A stretch of DNA of 64,000 nucleotides from Bradyrhizobium manausense (GTDB taxonomy: Bacteria > Pseudomonadota > Alphaproteobacteria > Rhizobiales > Xanthobacteraceae). A program made the position numbers and the translations under genes. The notes under the pieces are model-generated. The model saw only the letters and a program-made list of their open reading frames with translations, ran no database searches and was not told the DNA's origin. Below, piece after piece: positions 52,428 through 61,982 of this stretch (its first letter is position 1; every line of letters begins with the position of its first letter). The stretch covers positions 186,001-250,000 of the forward strand of contig NZ_JAFCLG010000005.1 of NCBI RefSeq assembly GCF_018129685.1, read 5' to 3'.

Positions 52428-55400
52428 CTATGAACGGCCCCTTGCCGGGTCAAGGATGCTCACGCCGACATGAAGGGATGCCAGCGCCGCGTCCAGCGCG
52501 GGGGCTGAAATCTCCATATATTCAAGGGCCTCGGTCCAGAGCAGGACTGCCCTGACGGGCTTCTGGGGATAAAGCCTTGAAAGCACTGCCCGGTACAGCG
52601 CCAGCTGCCGGACATAGCCAGCGGGCGCCTCGCCGGCGCTTTTGGGCGCCGTCTGGTTGGTCTTGAAGTCGACGATCAGGACCTCGTCCGGCGTCACCAC
52701 CAGCCGGTCGATCTGTCCCGACACCAGCGCCGGCGGTCGGCCCGGCCGCTCGAGCCTGCCGACAATGGCGACCTCTGCCCGGCTGCCCGCGGCAAAGACC
52801 GGCGCAAAGCGCGGTTCCGCGATCAAGGCGAGCACCTTTTCCACCAGCGCGGCGCAGTCGGCCTCCGTCCAGTCGGCGGCATTGCGGGTCATGAAGCCGA
52901 GCGCGGCCTCACGCCGGCGCTCGACGGCGATATCGGGGAGGGATTGCAGCAGCCGGTGCACCAGCGTGCCGCGCTGGAGCGCCAGTGCGCGTGACTGCAC
53001 TGATTCGTCCAATCTTACGCTGCGGCCTTCCGCGGTCGACTGGCCGGAAGGGCGCACCGGATCGTCGTCGATGGCCTCTCGCGCCGCCGGCGTCCGCAGC
53101 CAATCCGGCAGCGTGATCGTGTGGTCCACGGAGGCCGCTGGCGTGCCCAGCGCCGGGACATCCTCGGGGCGGGCAAATCGCGTCACCTTGCCGAGCGGCG
53201 TCTCGATGGTCTGCTTGTCCAGGCCCGAGCCTGATAGACCGGTGTCGATGAGGTCGTACCAGCTCAGCTTGCGCACCGTCCTCATATTGCCGGGCAGGCA
53301 ACCGCCGACGATCAGCCGATCGGCCGCGCGCGTCATCGCGACATAGAGCAGGCGGCGATATTCGTCCTCGGTCTCCTCCAGCATAGCCTTGCGAGCGTCG
53401 GCGACCGGCTTCGGATCGTCTGCCTTGCGCCCGGCCCATACCACGACCTCGCCGCCATTGCCGCGCGGCACGTTGATCAGCCGGACGCGCTGCGAATCTG
53501 CGGGAGACGACGTCGTGTCGACCATGAACACGACGGAAGCCTCCAGGCCCTTGGCGCCATGCACCGTCATCACGCGTACCTCGTCGCGCGTGATCTCCAT
53601 GTCGCGCTTCACCTCGGTGTCGGCCGAGCGCAGCCAGGCCATGAAACCCTGCAGCGAGGCGGGCGCCTTGCGCTCGAAATTCAGGGCCAGCTCCAGAAAC
53701 TCGTCGAGCGCGTCATTGGCCTCGTGGCCGAGGCGACGCAGGATCCGTGCGCGTCCGCCATCACCGCCGAGCAGCCAGGCATAGAAAGCGAACGGCGTTT
53801 CCTCGCGCGCGCGCATCTCGCAGGCTTCAAGGCGACGCAGCACATTGGCGAATTTCTCGCTTTCAGTCGCATGTTCGCCGAGCGCGCGGCGGAGCGAACC
53901 CTTGCGGCCATGGGCCAGCTGAAAAAGATCGTCGTCATCGAGGCCGAACAGCGGGCTCTTCAGCGCTACCGCCAGCGCGAGGTCGTCCTGCGGCAGCAGC
54001 AGCGCGTCCGCGAGGTGCATCAGGTCGATGATCGCGATGTGCTCGGTCAGCTTCAGCCGGTCGGCGCCGGCGACCGGAACATTGGCGTGTTTCAGCGCCT
54101 GGATCACCGCATCGAACGCGTTGCCGCGCCGACGCACCAGGATCAGCACGTCGCCGTAGCGCAGTGGCCGCCGCTCGCCTTCGTGCCCGGTCAGTGTGCC
54201 GCTCTCCACCAGCCGCCTGATTTCAGCCTGGATACGGCGGGCGAGCTTGACCTCGGGGCTGGTGGCAGCGACGCCATCGAACGGCGCGCGCCAGCCCTCG
54301 ATTTCCTGCCGCTCGTCGGCTTCGGCAAGGTCCCACAGCTCGATCACGCTGGGACCGGCATCGGCGAGCGCGTTGTGCAGGGGATGGCCGATCTCGATCG
54401 AATGGATGCTCTTGTAGATCTCGGGATCGCGGAAGACGCGATCGACCGAATGCAGGATCGCCGCGCCCGAGCGGAACGAATAAGTGAAGGCGACCGGATC
54501 GAATTTCAGCCCGGCCGCGGTGAACTTGCGGTGCAGTTCGCGACGGCGCGCGTCGAACTCGTGCGGCGCTGCGCCCTGAAACGAGAATATCGACTGCTTC
54601 TCGTCGCCGACAGCAAAGACCGTGCGGCTCAGCCCCTCGCGCGCGCCTTCGCCGGCCGTGAATTCGGAGATGATGTGTGCGACGATGTCCCATTGCCGCG
54701 GGCTGGTGTCCTGGGCCTCGTCGATCAGCACGTGATCGACGCCGCGGTCCAGCTTGTAATGCACCCAGCCGGAGGAGATGCGGTTGAGCATCGCCAGCGT
54801 CTTGTCGATGAGGTCGTCGTAGTCGAGCAGGCCGCGCTCCTGCTTTTCGCGGCGGTAGTTCGCGGCGGCCGCAGTGGCGATATGAAGCAGGGCCGCGGTG
54901 CGGTCGCGCATGGTCGCGGCGCGGCGCTTCTCGATAAGTCCACACAGGCGAGATGCTTCGTTCTCGAACAGGCGCGCGACGGATGGATTGCGCTCGCCGA
55001 ACCCTTTGGTCAGCAACGCCTTGCGGGGCAGCTTTTCGTCGGTGAGGAAGACGGACAGATAGGCATCGACCTGCGCGGCGCCTGAAAACACCTTTGCTTC
55101 GCGGAGCCGGCTCGCCTGATCGTTGTCGGACTTGCTGCCGTCTTCCAGCGCGAACGCGATGTCGTCCCAGCGCGATCGCGGCAGGAACGGGCCGTCGAGA
55201 ATCTCCGTCTCGACATCCTCGATGCGGTCGCTCGCATCGACACCCAGTACGGCCGCCAACTGCTCAGCCGCCGCGTCGGCGTTGCCGGCCTCGTCGGTCC
55301 ACGCCATGAAATGATCGCGACTGAGGCACGCCTCGCGGACGACCTCCTTGAACGTGATGTCTGCAGCGCTCGCCATCGCTGTCAGCAGCGCGCGGCCGGT

Positions 55401-55937
55401 GACGGTCTCCGGATCGCGCGCAGCCTCCAAGAACACCTTCAGATTGGCGCGCTCCATCATGTCGGCCTGGTCACGCTCGTCGATGACGGAGAAGCGCGCG
55501 GGAACGTTGGCCTCGAACGGGAACTGCTGGAGCAGGCGGGTGCACAGAGCGTGGATGGTCTGCACCTTTAATCCGCCGGGCGTCTCAAGCGCGCAGGCGA
55601 AGAGCTTTCGCGCCTCGCGCCGCAGCTTTGCGTTGGAGTGGGGGATGCCGACGTCGCGGATCGCGGCGTCGAGCGCGGCATCGTCCAGCGTCACCCAGTG
55701 GCCAAGCATGTCGAACACACGTTCGGCCATGTTGGCGGCGGCGGCCTTGGTAAAGGTGATGCAGAGGATTTTTTCCGGCGGGACGCCCGACAGCAGCAGG
55801 CGGATGACGCGCTGCACCAGCACATGCGTCTTGCCCGAGCCGGCATTGGCCGACACGAAGGCCGACGCCGTCGGGTCCGACGCGCGCCTCTGAGTGTCGC
55901 GCACGGCATCCGGGATGGGGCGTAGCGCTTTCACCAT
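52428..55937 (-). CDS. addA: Double-strand break repair helicase-nuclease AddA
   Basis: Encodes 1169 residues from ATG 55937, which overlaps the addB stop. With AddB it unwinds and resects broken ends up to Chi-like sites and loads RecA. The UvrD-type helicase motifs are all visible: AFVSANAGSGKTHVLVQRVI, ILCITFTKAAAANMAERVFD, HVLIDEAQDTSPRQWDIV, FAVGDEKQSIFSFQGA, MTVHGAKGLEASVVFMVDTT and LLYVAMTRAADRLIVGG. The C-terminal RecB-like nuclease ends with LIVDFKTNQTAPKSAGEAPA, which has the Asp-X-Lys pair. All catalytic segments seem intact. Confidence 0.96.
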   Translation of the reverse strand: MVKALRPIPDAVRDTQRRASDPTASAFVSANAGSGKTHVLVQRVIRLLLSGVPPEKILCITFTKAAAANMAERVFDMLGHWVTLDDAALDAAIRDVGIPHSNAKLRREARKLFACALETPGGLKVQTIHALCTRLLQQFPFEANVPARFSVIDERDQADMMERANLKVFLEAARDPETVTGRALLTAMASAADITFKEVVREACLSRDHFMAWTDEAGNADAAAEQLAAVLGVDASDRIEDVETEILDGPFLPRSRWDDIAFALEDGSKSDNDQASRLREAKVFSGAAQVDAYLSVFLTDEKLPRKALLTKGFGERNPSVARLFENEASRLCGLIEKRRAATMRDRTAALLHIATAAAANYRREKQERGLLDYDDLIDKTLAMLNRISSGWVHYKLDRGVDHVLIDEAQDTSPRQWDIVAHIISEFTAGEGAREGLSRTVFAVGDEKQSIFSFQGAAPHEFDARRRELHRKFTAAGLKFDPVAFTYSFRSGAAILHSVDRVFRDPEIYKSIHSIEIGHPLHNALADAGPSVIELWDLAEADERQEIEGWRAPFDGVAATSPEVKLARRIQAEIRRLVESGTLTGHEGERRPLRYGDVLILVRRRGNAFDAVIQALKHANVPVAGADRLKLTEHIAIIDLMHLADALLLPQDDLALAVALKSPLFGLDDDDLFQLAHGRKGSLRRALGEHATESEKFANVLRRLEACEMRAREETPFAFYAWLLGGDGGRARILRRLGHEANDALDEFLELALNFERKAPASLQGFMAWLRSADTEVKRDMEITRDEVRVMTVHGAKGLEASVVFMVDTTSSPADSQRVRLINVPRGNGGEVVVWAGRKADDPKPVADARKAMLEETEDEYRRLLYVAMTRAADRLIVGGCLPGNMRTVRKLSWYDLIDTGLSGSGLDKQTIETPLGKVTRFARPEDVPALGTPAASVDHTITLPDWLRTPAAREAIDDDPVRPSGQSTAEGRSVRLDESVQSRALALQRGTLVHRLLQSLPDIAVERRREAALGFMTRNAADWTEADCAALVEKVLALIAEPRFAPVFAAGSRAEVAIVGRLERPGRPPALVSGQIDRLVVTPDEVLIVDFKTNQTAPKSAGEAPAGYVRQLALYRAVLSRLYPQKPVRAVLLWTEALEYMEISAPALDAALASLHVGVSILDPARGRS

Positions 55938-58900
55938 TCCTCGATTCCCAATCCGCCGGCCGCGGACCATTCCTTGATCCGGGCGAGATTGTCATAGGTG
56001 CCGTAGCGGTTGGTCCACATCGGCAGGTTCAGCGAGGTATAGGGCTGGCTTTCGTCGTCGAAGGCGCGGATCAGCGCTTCGAGTTTGGCGCGCGCCTCCG
56101 TTGCCGCGGTGTCCGGCGGTTGCGGCTCGTCGCCCGGCTTGTATTTGAGCTCGAGGATGCGCTCTTCGCCCGGCGGGTTGTTACCGCTGAGGCGGACATA
56201 GACGAGCTGGCTCACCGACGCGCCGGCGTCGATGCCGGGGAAGCCGCCCTCGCGCAGGATCGCGGCCTCCAGCGTGAGTTGCGGCGACAGGCCCATGCGG
56301 ACCTGCTTGCCGGTCGGCGGCTGGCCGGTCTTGTAGTCGAGGATGGCATAGCTGCCGCCCCGGCGCCGCTCGATGCGGTCAGCGCGGGCGGAAAGCCTGA
56401 AGCTGCGCTCGTTGTCGAGCCTGATCGAGATCTCGCCGCGCGTCTCCGCTGTGATCGCCTCGATCGCGTCGCGGCGCGCCGTCTCCCATTCGCCGAACCA
56501 GCGCGCGATGCGCTGGAAGCGTGGCCACCATAGCGCCCGTGCCTCGGGCCGCTCCATCAGCGGCGCAAAATGTTTTTCACCGATTGCGCGCAGCACATTT
56601 GCGGGATCGTCGGGCAGCTGTACGGCGAACGTCTCGGTGAATTCGCCGAGTGCATCGTGGATCGCCGAGCCGCGGTCGGCGGCCGAGAGCGGCATGTCGA
56701 CGGGATCGAGCGCATCCAGGCGCAGAATGAGTTTGGCGTAGATCGTGTAAGGATCCCGCAGCCAGTCCTCGATCGCGGTGACCGACATTTTCAGCGGCCG
56801 CGTCGCGCGCGGCGGCCGTGGCTCCGGCTGCTTGACCGGCATAACCTCGGTGGGCTGATCCAGCGCGCCCGCGAATTGCACGTATTTTTCGCCGGCGCGA
56901 ATCGCCGTCTTCCAGAGATCGTCGCCCGCGACGGCCTCCAGCCGGTGCAGGAACCGTGAGGCGACGGCTGGCGCGCCACCGGCCTTGGCGGAATGAGTAA
57001 GGATCACCTCGTCGCCGCCGAGCAGCTGCGCGAAGTCATGCGCGGAGAGGCCGATGCGCCGCTCCGGCAGATCGAGGCCAAGTTCGTGCCGCATCGGCCG
57101 GCTGAGCCAGGGGTCGATCCGCGGCGCCGGCGGCCAGACGCCTTCGATCAGGCCGCCGACGATGACGCGGTCGGCCTGCATCAGGCGTGATTCCAGCGGA
57201 CCGTAGATCTGCAGGCGCGCGCCGGGCTTGTCCCGTCGCCGCACCGCACGATCGCCGAATGCGGTCTGGAAGACGTCGGCATAGTCGGGCAGCGTGACCA
57301 TGAGCCCGCTGGTCGTGCCGCCGCGCAGCAGATCGTCGAAGGCGCTTGCGAGCGCGAGGCCTTCGCGTTCCTCGAAGGCGAGCGCAACGCCCTGCTCGTC
57401 GCGCGACAGGTCGATCAGGATCTCGCGATGGCGATGCGCGAGTTCGGCGAAGTCGATTGGCTTGGATGACGCAAGGCTTTCGATCGGCGCCAACGCTTGT
57501 CGGAGCGTGTCGATCAGCGCCTGGATACGATCGAGATCTTCCGCCTTGAGCCGCGCACGCGGCTCGGCCGCATGCAGCGCGGAAAATTCGCTGCGCCACA
57601 GCTTCGCCAGCTCCTCGCGGAAGCGGTTGAATTCGCGCAGCAGGCCGCGCGTAGACGCGGGCGGGCGCGTGCCGCGCAGGACCGCCAGCTCGAGCCCTTC
57701 GATCGATGCCTTCCATGCGCCGGGTAGGCGGCCGAGCCGGCACAGTGGATGTTTCAGCATTGCCAGCAGTGTCGCCGGCTCCAGGCCCTTGGTCGCCGCC
57801 TCTGCGGCGAGCCGCGCGAAGACGCCCGCGGAGGTTTCCATCAGCACATCACCGCCGGAATCATCGAAGGCGAGATCCCACCGCGTCAGCGCCGCCATCA
57901 CCCGCCGCGCCAGCGCACGATCGGGCGTCACCAGTGCCGCCGATTTGTCGAGATGACGCGCCTCGCGCATCGCGATGGCGATCGCGAGCGCTTCCATTTC
58001 CGTGTTGGGCGCTTCGACCACGGCGAGATTTGCCATGCCGCCAGCGATCTTCGCAGCGACCTCAGGCTGTTTCAGCCGGTCATGCCAGACTTCCGTCTTG
58101 GCCGACGGCCGCATCGATTCCGATGCGAGAAGATCGCGACCGCCGTCTGATGGTGGCTGAAGGATCTCGACATCGCTGCGCTTGATGCCGAAGCGATCCA
58201 GCAGCGCATGCATCGCATATTGCGGGTGGTTCGGGGCCGGATGCTCGGCGAACTTGCCGAGCGAATCGCGCACGCCACCGATCGTGCGCCAGGCGTCGTC
58301 ATCGAGATCGGTGTCGAGGCCCGGCAGCACCACGGCGCCGTGCGGCAGCGCGGCGACCGCATGCAGGAATTTCGCGGTGGCCGGCATCGAGCCGGTCGAG
58401 CCGGCCGCGATCACGGGCCCGTGCGGATGTGCGGTCAGGCGTCTGGCTTCGGCCGCGATCAGCAGGTCGCGCCGCGCCGCGGGCTCGATGCGGTTGATCT
58501 CGGCGAGATGGTTCGGCCACGTCTCGCTGGCAATATTCAAGAACTGGAGAGAATGCTGCCAGTATTGATCAAGCTGATCCGGCACCAGGTCCCGGAGCTT
58601 GCCCCAGTCGACGCCGCGCGTGACCATGTCGTCGATCAGGCGCGCGAGATCTCCGGCGAGCGCCAGCGTCGAGGCGGGACCGCCGACCACCAGCGGTGCC
58701 AGCACCGGGCCCTTGGCCCAGGCGGCAACGAGTTGCGCCAGCGTCAGTCGCCGTTCGAGTTCACCAAGCCGCGGTGGAATGTCGAGCGGCGTTGCGCCGG
58801 AAAACTCCTCGCCCTCGTCGGCGAAGGCGAGCTCATCCTCGTCGATATCGCCGAGTGCGACGATGCGCGGCAGCACCACGGCGTCGGCCTTCATCTCGTC

Positions 58901-59077
58901 GAGGAAGATCTCGCGGACGACGCGCATGGCGCGCCTCGTCGGCAGATACAATGTGGCGTCCGCGAGTCGCGCCGGTTCCTTGCGCGCCTCGAATCCCTCG
59001 ACCAGCCGGCCATCGAGCAGAGCCGAGACGATCGTGCGCAGGAACGGAACCGAGAGGGGGACGCTGAAAACGCGCAT
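55931..59077 (-). CDS. addB: Double-strand break repair protein AddB
   Basis: Encodes 1048 residues from ATG 59077 (MRVFSVPLSVPFLRTIVSAL); an in-frame ATG 30 bases upstream is possible. The alphaproteobacterial AddB type lacks a complete helicase P-loop at the N-terminus but has the C-terminal RecB-family nuclease: VTAIEDWLRDPYTIYAKLIL, IHDALGEFTETF, then YAILDYKTGQPPTGKQVRMG and SPQLTLEAAILREG. An iron-sulfur cluster like that of B. subtilis AddB is not evident. The last four codons overlap addA, so they are cotranslated. Confidence 0.95.
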   Translation of the reverse strand: MRVFSVPLSVPFLRTIVSALLDGRLVEGFEARKEPARLADATLYLPTRRAMRVVREIFLDEMKADAVVLPRIVALGDIDEDELAFADEGEEFSGATPLDIPPRLGELERRLTLAQLVAAWAKGPVLAPLVVGGPASTLALAGDLARLIDDMVTRGVDWGKLRDLVPDQLDQYWQHSLQFLNIASETWPNHLAEINRIEPAARRDLLIAAEARRLTAHPHGPVIAAGSTGSMPATAKFLHAVAALPHGAVVLPGLDTDLDDDAWRTIGGVRDSLGKFAEHPAPNHPQYAMHALLDRFGIKRSDVEILQPPSDGGRDLLASESMRPSAKTEVWHDRLKQPEVAAKIAGGMANLAVVEAPNTEMEALAIAIAMREARHLDKSAALVTPDRALARRVMAALTRWDLAFDDSGGDVLMETSAGVFARLAAEAATKGLEPATLLAMLKHPLCRLGRLPGAWKASIEGLELAVLRGTRPPASTRGLLREFNRFREELAKLWRSEFSALHAAEPRARLKAEDLDRIQALIDTLRQALAPIESLASSKPIDFAELAHRHREILIDLSRDEQGVALAFEEREGLALASAFDDLLRGGTTSGLMVTLPDYADVFQTAFGDRAVRRRDKPGARLQIYGPLESRLMQADRVIVGGLIEGVWPPAPRIDPWLSRPMRHELGLDLPERRIGLSAHDFAQLLGGDEVILTHSAKAGGAPAVASRFLHRLEAVAGDDLWKTAIRAGEKYVQFAGALDQPTEVMPVKQPEPRPPRATRPLKMSVTAIEDWLRDPYTIYAKLILRLDALDPVDMPLSAADRGSAIHDALGEFTETFAVQLPDDPANVLRAIGEKHFAPLMERPEARALWWPRFQRIARWFGEWETARRDAIEAITAETRGEISIRLDNERSFRLSARADRIERRRGGSYAILDYKTGQPPTGKQVRMGLSPQLTLEAAILREGGFPGIDAGASVSQLVYVRLSGNNPPGEERILELKYKPGDEPQPPDTAATEARAKLEALIRAFDDESQPYTSLNLPMWTNRYGTYDNLARIKEWSAAGGLGIEEW

Positions 59078-59207
59078 GAGCTGCCTGATTCGAAGATCAG
59101 GCGCCAATATAGGCAGGTGGACTCAAATGGATATGGGGCGAGGGGAGATAGTCCCCGCTGTTCGTGGGACTTCGCAGGCACCCTACGGCACCCTCTCCGG
59201 AGCGGCC

Positions 59208-59930
59208 CTACGCCACGCTTTCCAGGAACGCCTCTTCCGCAGCGTGCACCGCATCGGGCGTTCCGACATGCATCCAGACGCCGTCGAGGCGGAGGCCGAA
59301 CAGGCGCTCCTGCTCGTTGGCGCGGTCGAACATTTTCGTCAGCGAGAATTCGCCCTGCGGCGCACCTTCGAAGATCTTCGGCGACAGGATGGCCGCGCCC
59401 GCATAGACGAACGGGACGATCTCCTTTTCCTTGCGCTTGCGCAGCGCGCCGTCGGGCAGCATGCCGTAATCGCCGCGACCGTTATAGCCGATGCTGGTCG
59501 CGGTCGGCGCCATCAGCAGCAGAATGTCCATGCTTGCAGGGTCGAAATTTTCCGCAAGCCGCGTCAGGTTGGAGCGCACGCCGTCGATCCACAGCGTATC
59601 GGAATTGACGTGGAAGAATGGCGCATCGCCGAGCAGCGGCAATGCCTTGACCACGCCGCCGCCGGTGCCGAGCACCTGATCGCGCTCGTCCGAGATGATC
59701 ACCCGCGGATGCTGGCGCGACGCGGTGTGGTCGATGATCTGGTCGGGCAGATAGTGCACGTTGACCACCGCTTCGGTGACGCCGGCCCGGCCGAGCTTGT
59801 CGAGCACATGGTCGAGAAGCGGCTGGCCAGCCACCGGCACCATCGGCTTCGGCATCTTGTCCGTCAGTGGACGCATGCGCAGGCCGAACCCTGCGGCTAG
59901 CACCATGGCCTTGGTCGGTTTGACGGGCAT
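59208..59930 (-). CDS. murU: Sugar-1-phosphate nucleotidyltransferase, probable MurU (MurNAc-1-P uridylyltransferase)
   Basis: Encodes 240 residues from ATG 59930. The NTP-transferase signature is KAMVLAAGFGLRMRPLTDKM with PKPMVPVAG after it, then DQVLGTGGGVVKALPLLGDA, FHVNSDTLWIDG (metal Asp) and WMHVGTPDAVHAAEEAFLES. In Pseudomonas putida MurU converts MurNAc-1-phosphate to UDP-MurNAc in peptidoglycan recycling after the kinase AmgK. An AmgK-like domain lies 530 bases upstream, which is why I prefer MurU to a generic hexose-1-phosphate enzyme. It sits between a PilZ gene and addB. Confidence 0.8.
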   Translation of the reverse strand: MPVKPTKAMVLAAGFGLRMRPLTDKMPKPMVPVAGQPLLDHVLDKLGRAGVTEAVVNVHYLPDQIIDHTASRQHPRVIISDERDQVLGTGGGVVKALPLLGDAPFFHVNSDTLWIDGVRSNLTRLAENFDPASMDILLLMAPTATSIGYNGRGDYGMLPDGALRKRKEKEIVPFVYAGAAILSPKIFEGAPQGEFSLTKMFDRANEQERLFGLRLDGVWMHVGTPDAVHAAEEAFLESVA

Positions 59931-60055
59931 GCTTGGCTTTCTCGAACCTTCCGAAATTCGCGTTTGCGGCAATGCTAGCACGGACCGGACCAGGCCGCAC
60001 CGCAACTGGACCGCCTTAACCAGCCGCCGTGACGGTTGTACGACGTGTGTTGCGC

Positions 60056-60373
60056 TCACGCCCCAACGGTTGTGGAACGCGCCTTTTTCTTCCTGTCGCC
60101 GGGCTTGAGGAAATTGACGCCGATCTGGTCGCCATTCACCCAGGCCAGTTCGCAGCGCCGGTAAGCGAGTCCGGTCGACGACAGGACCAGAAAGAATTCC
60201 TTCAGATGCAGACCCTCGACCGAGCCGTCGATGGTCAGTTTGGCGCCGCCCTCGGAGACGTCCTCCATGGTGCATTCGCGCCGCCAGGTGCCGTCGATCC
60301 CCATCATCTGGGCCGGAACCCCACGTTCGAAAACAACCCTGCCGTTTCCGCGATGGTCCGTCTTGACCGCCAT
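60056..60373 (-). CDS. PilZ-domain protein
   Basis: Encodes 105 residues from ATG 60373 with GGAGCAAGGG upstream. It is a single PilZ-like beta barrel: RVVFERGVPAQMMGIDGTWR, CTMEDVSEGGAKLTIDG, then LAYRRCELAWVNGDQIGVNF. The c-di-GMP motif RxxxR is not clear near the start, but the second motif (D/N)xSxxG is present as DVSEGG. Binding of c-di-GMP is thus uncertain. It stands between the TsaE-AmgK gene and murU on the same strand. Confidence 0.82.
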   Translation of the reverse strand: MAVKTDHRGNGRVVFERGVPAQMMGIDGTWRRECTMEDVSEGGAKLTIDGSVEGLHLKEFFLVLSSTGLAYRRCELAWVNGDQIGVNFLKPGDRKKKARSTTVGA

Positions 60374-60461
60374 CTGCCCTTGCTCCAGCCCCGTACTTGT
60401 CCGGGTGCCCACGGGCGATAATACCGATGCGATGGCTAACAGGTGGTAAACCGGTTCCGGC

Positions 60462-61982
60462 TCAGGGTCGCGGCGGCGGGACGTTGGCAAGATACCAGTC
60501 GCGCAGATGCTCAAGCGACGGATGTGCCAGGGATCGCTGGAGATAGGTCCAGATCCGCGGCTGGTGGCGCAGATAGTGCGGCTTGCCGTCGCGGCGGTTG
60601 AGCCGGGCGAAGGTGCCGAGCAGGCGCGTGTTGCGCTGCGCCGACATGATGGCATAGAGCTCGGCGAATCCGGCCGCATCGAAGTTCGCATCGGCGGCGC
60701 GGCGCGCCTTGATGTAGCGCGACAGCAGCGTCAGCTCGAGCGCTTCGGGCACGTCGATGCGGGCGTCCTGCAACAGCGACACCACGTCATAGGAGTGCGG
60801 TCCGAGCACGGTGTCCTGGAAGTCGATCACGCCGACGCGCGCCATGCCGGTGCGGTCCGCAAGCCAGATCAGATTCGGCGAGTGGTAGTCGCGGATGATC
60901 CAGGTTTTTGGCGCGGCCAGCGGCTTCTTCAGCAGCTCGCGCCACATCGCAAAGAACTCCGCGCGCTTCGCATCGCTCAGCGGCGCGTTGCGATCGGGCA
61001 GATACCATTCCGGCATCAAGCCGATCTCGATCAGCAATGCCTCGGTGTCCCACGCCGGAATGGCATAGGTCTGCCCGTCCAGCGGCAGCGTCTCCGGCAG
61101 CGTCTTGCCGTGCAGCGCAGCCAGCACGTCGGTCGCGGCTTCATAACGCTCCGTGATCGGGCGGGGCGGATCGCCTTCGATCACGCCTTCGCTGCCGAAA
61201 TCCTCCGAGATCAGAAAACCGTGGTCGAGATCGAAATGGTGAATTTTCGGCGCCGAGATCCCCGCCGCGCGCAAGCCCTCGTCGATGGCGACGAAGGGTT
61301 TGATGTTTTCGGCGAGATACACAGCGGCGCTGTAGGACTTTCCATGATAGATCGCGGCGCCATCGGGACGCTGCGGCGAGTTCATGAGGATGACGACGCC
61401 ATCGTCGCGGATCAGACGCGCATAGGAGCGCGTCGAGGCATCGCCAGGCATGCGCTTGCGTGTCGCGCCGATGTAACCGGATCTGTCGAGAAATTCGCGC
61501 AGCGTCTTCAGCCGCGCCACGACGGCCGCGCTCTTGCCGTAACCGGTGATGTCGGCGGCGCGCGCATTGGAGCCCAGCGCCGGGCGATGCGTCAGCGCGA
61601 TGTCGATGCGATCCTCGGGCATCGCCAATGGCGCGCGCTCCGGCCATTCAATCAGCACCAGCGTGGCATCGGGCAAGGGCGACAGCCCGATCTCCTCGAG
61701 CTCGCTTTCGTCCTCGACGCGATAGAGATCGGCGTGCATCACGGCAAAGGCTGGTAGCTCGTAGCCCTGCACCAGCGTGAAGGTGGGGCTCGGCACTTCC
61801 AGCTCGTCGTCGCCGGCGAGGTAGCGGATCAGGCTGCGCGCCGCGGCGGTCTTGCCGGCACCGAGATCGCCCGTCAGCGTGATGGTATCGCCAGGGCCGA
61901 CCAGCAACGCGAGGTCGGCCATCAATTGCGCGGTAGCCGTCTCGTTGTGAAGCGCGACGGAGAATGTGGTCGGCGCGGTCAT
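60462..61982 (-). CDS. tsaE: Bifunctional TsaE ATPase / AmgK-like sugar kinase
   Basis: Encodes 506 residues. Residues about 1-150 are TsaE, the ATPase that supports t6A37 tRNA modification with TsaB/TsaD: ITLTGDLGAGKTAAARSLIR is the P-loop, and VPSPTFTLVQGYE and VMHADLYRVEDESELEEIGL are typical. Residues about 165-500 are an aminoglycoside-phosphotransferase fold: RKRMPGDASTRSYARLI, WIIRDYHSPNLIWLADRTG (catalytic loop) and VGVIDFQDTVLGPHSYDVVS (metal Asp). AmgK phosphorylates MurNAc/GlcNAc at C1. Its ATG overlaps the divL stop by 4 bases. Fusions of this kind occur in Hyphomicrobiales. Confidence 0.9.
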   Translation of the reverse strand: MTAPTTFSVALHNETATAQLMADLALLVGPGDTITLTGDLGAGKTAAARSLIRYLAGDDELEVPSPTFTLVQGYELPAFAVMHADLYRVEDESELEEIGLSPLPDATLVLIEWPERAPLAMPEDRIDIALTHRPALGSNARAADITGYGKSAAVVARLKTLREFLDRSGYIGATRKRMPGDASTRSYARLIRDDGVVILMNSPQRPDGAAIYHGKSYSAAVYLAENIKPFVAIDEGLRAAGISAPKIHHFDLDHGFLISEDFGSEGVIEGDPPRPITERYEAATDVLAALHGKTLPETLPLDGQTYAIPAWDTEALLIEIGLMPEWYLPDRNAPLSDAKRAEFFAMWRELLKKPLAAPKTWIIRDYHSPNLIWLADRTGMARVGVIDFQDTVLGPHSYDVVSLLQDARIDVPEALELTLLSRYIKARRAADANFDAAGFAELYAIMSAQRNTRLLGTFARLNRRDGKPHYLRHQPRIWTYLQRSLAHPSLEHLRDWYLANVPPPRP

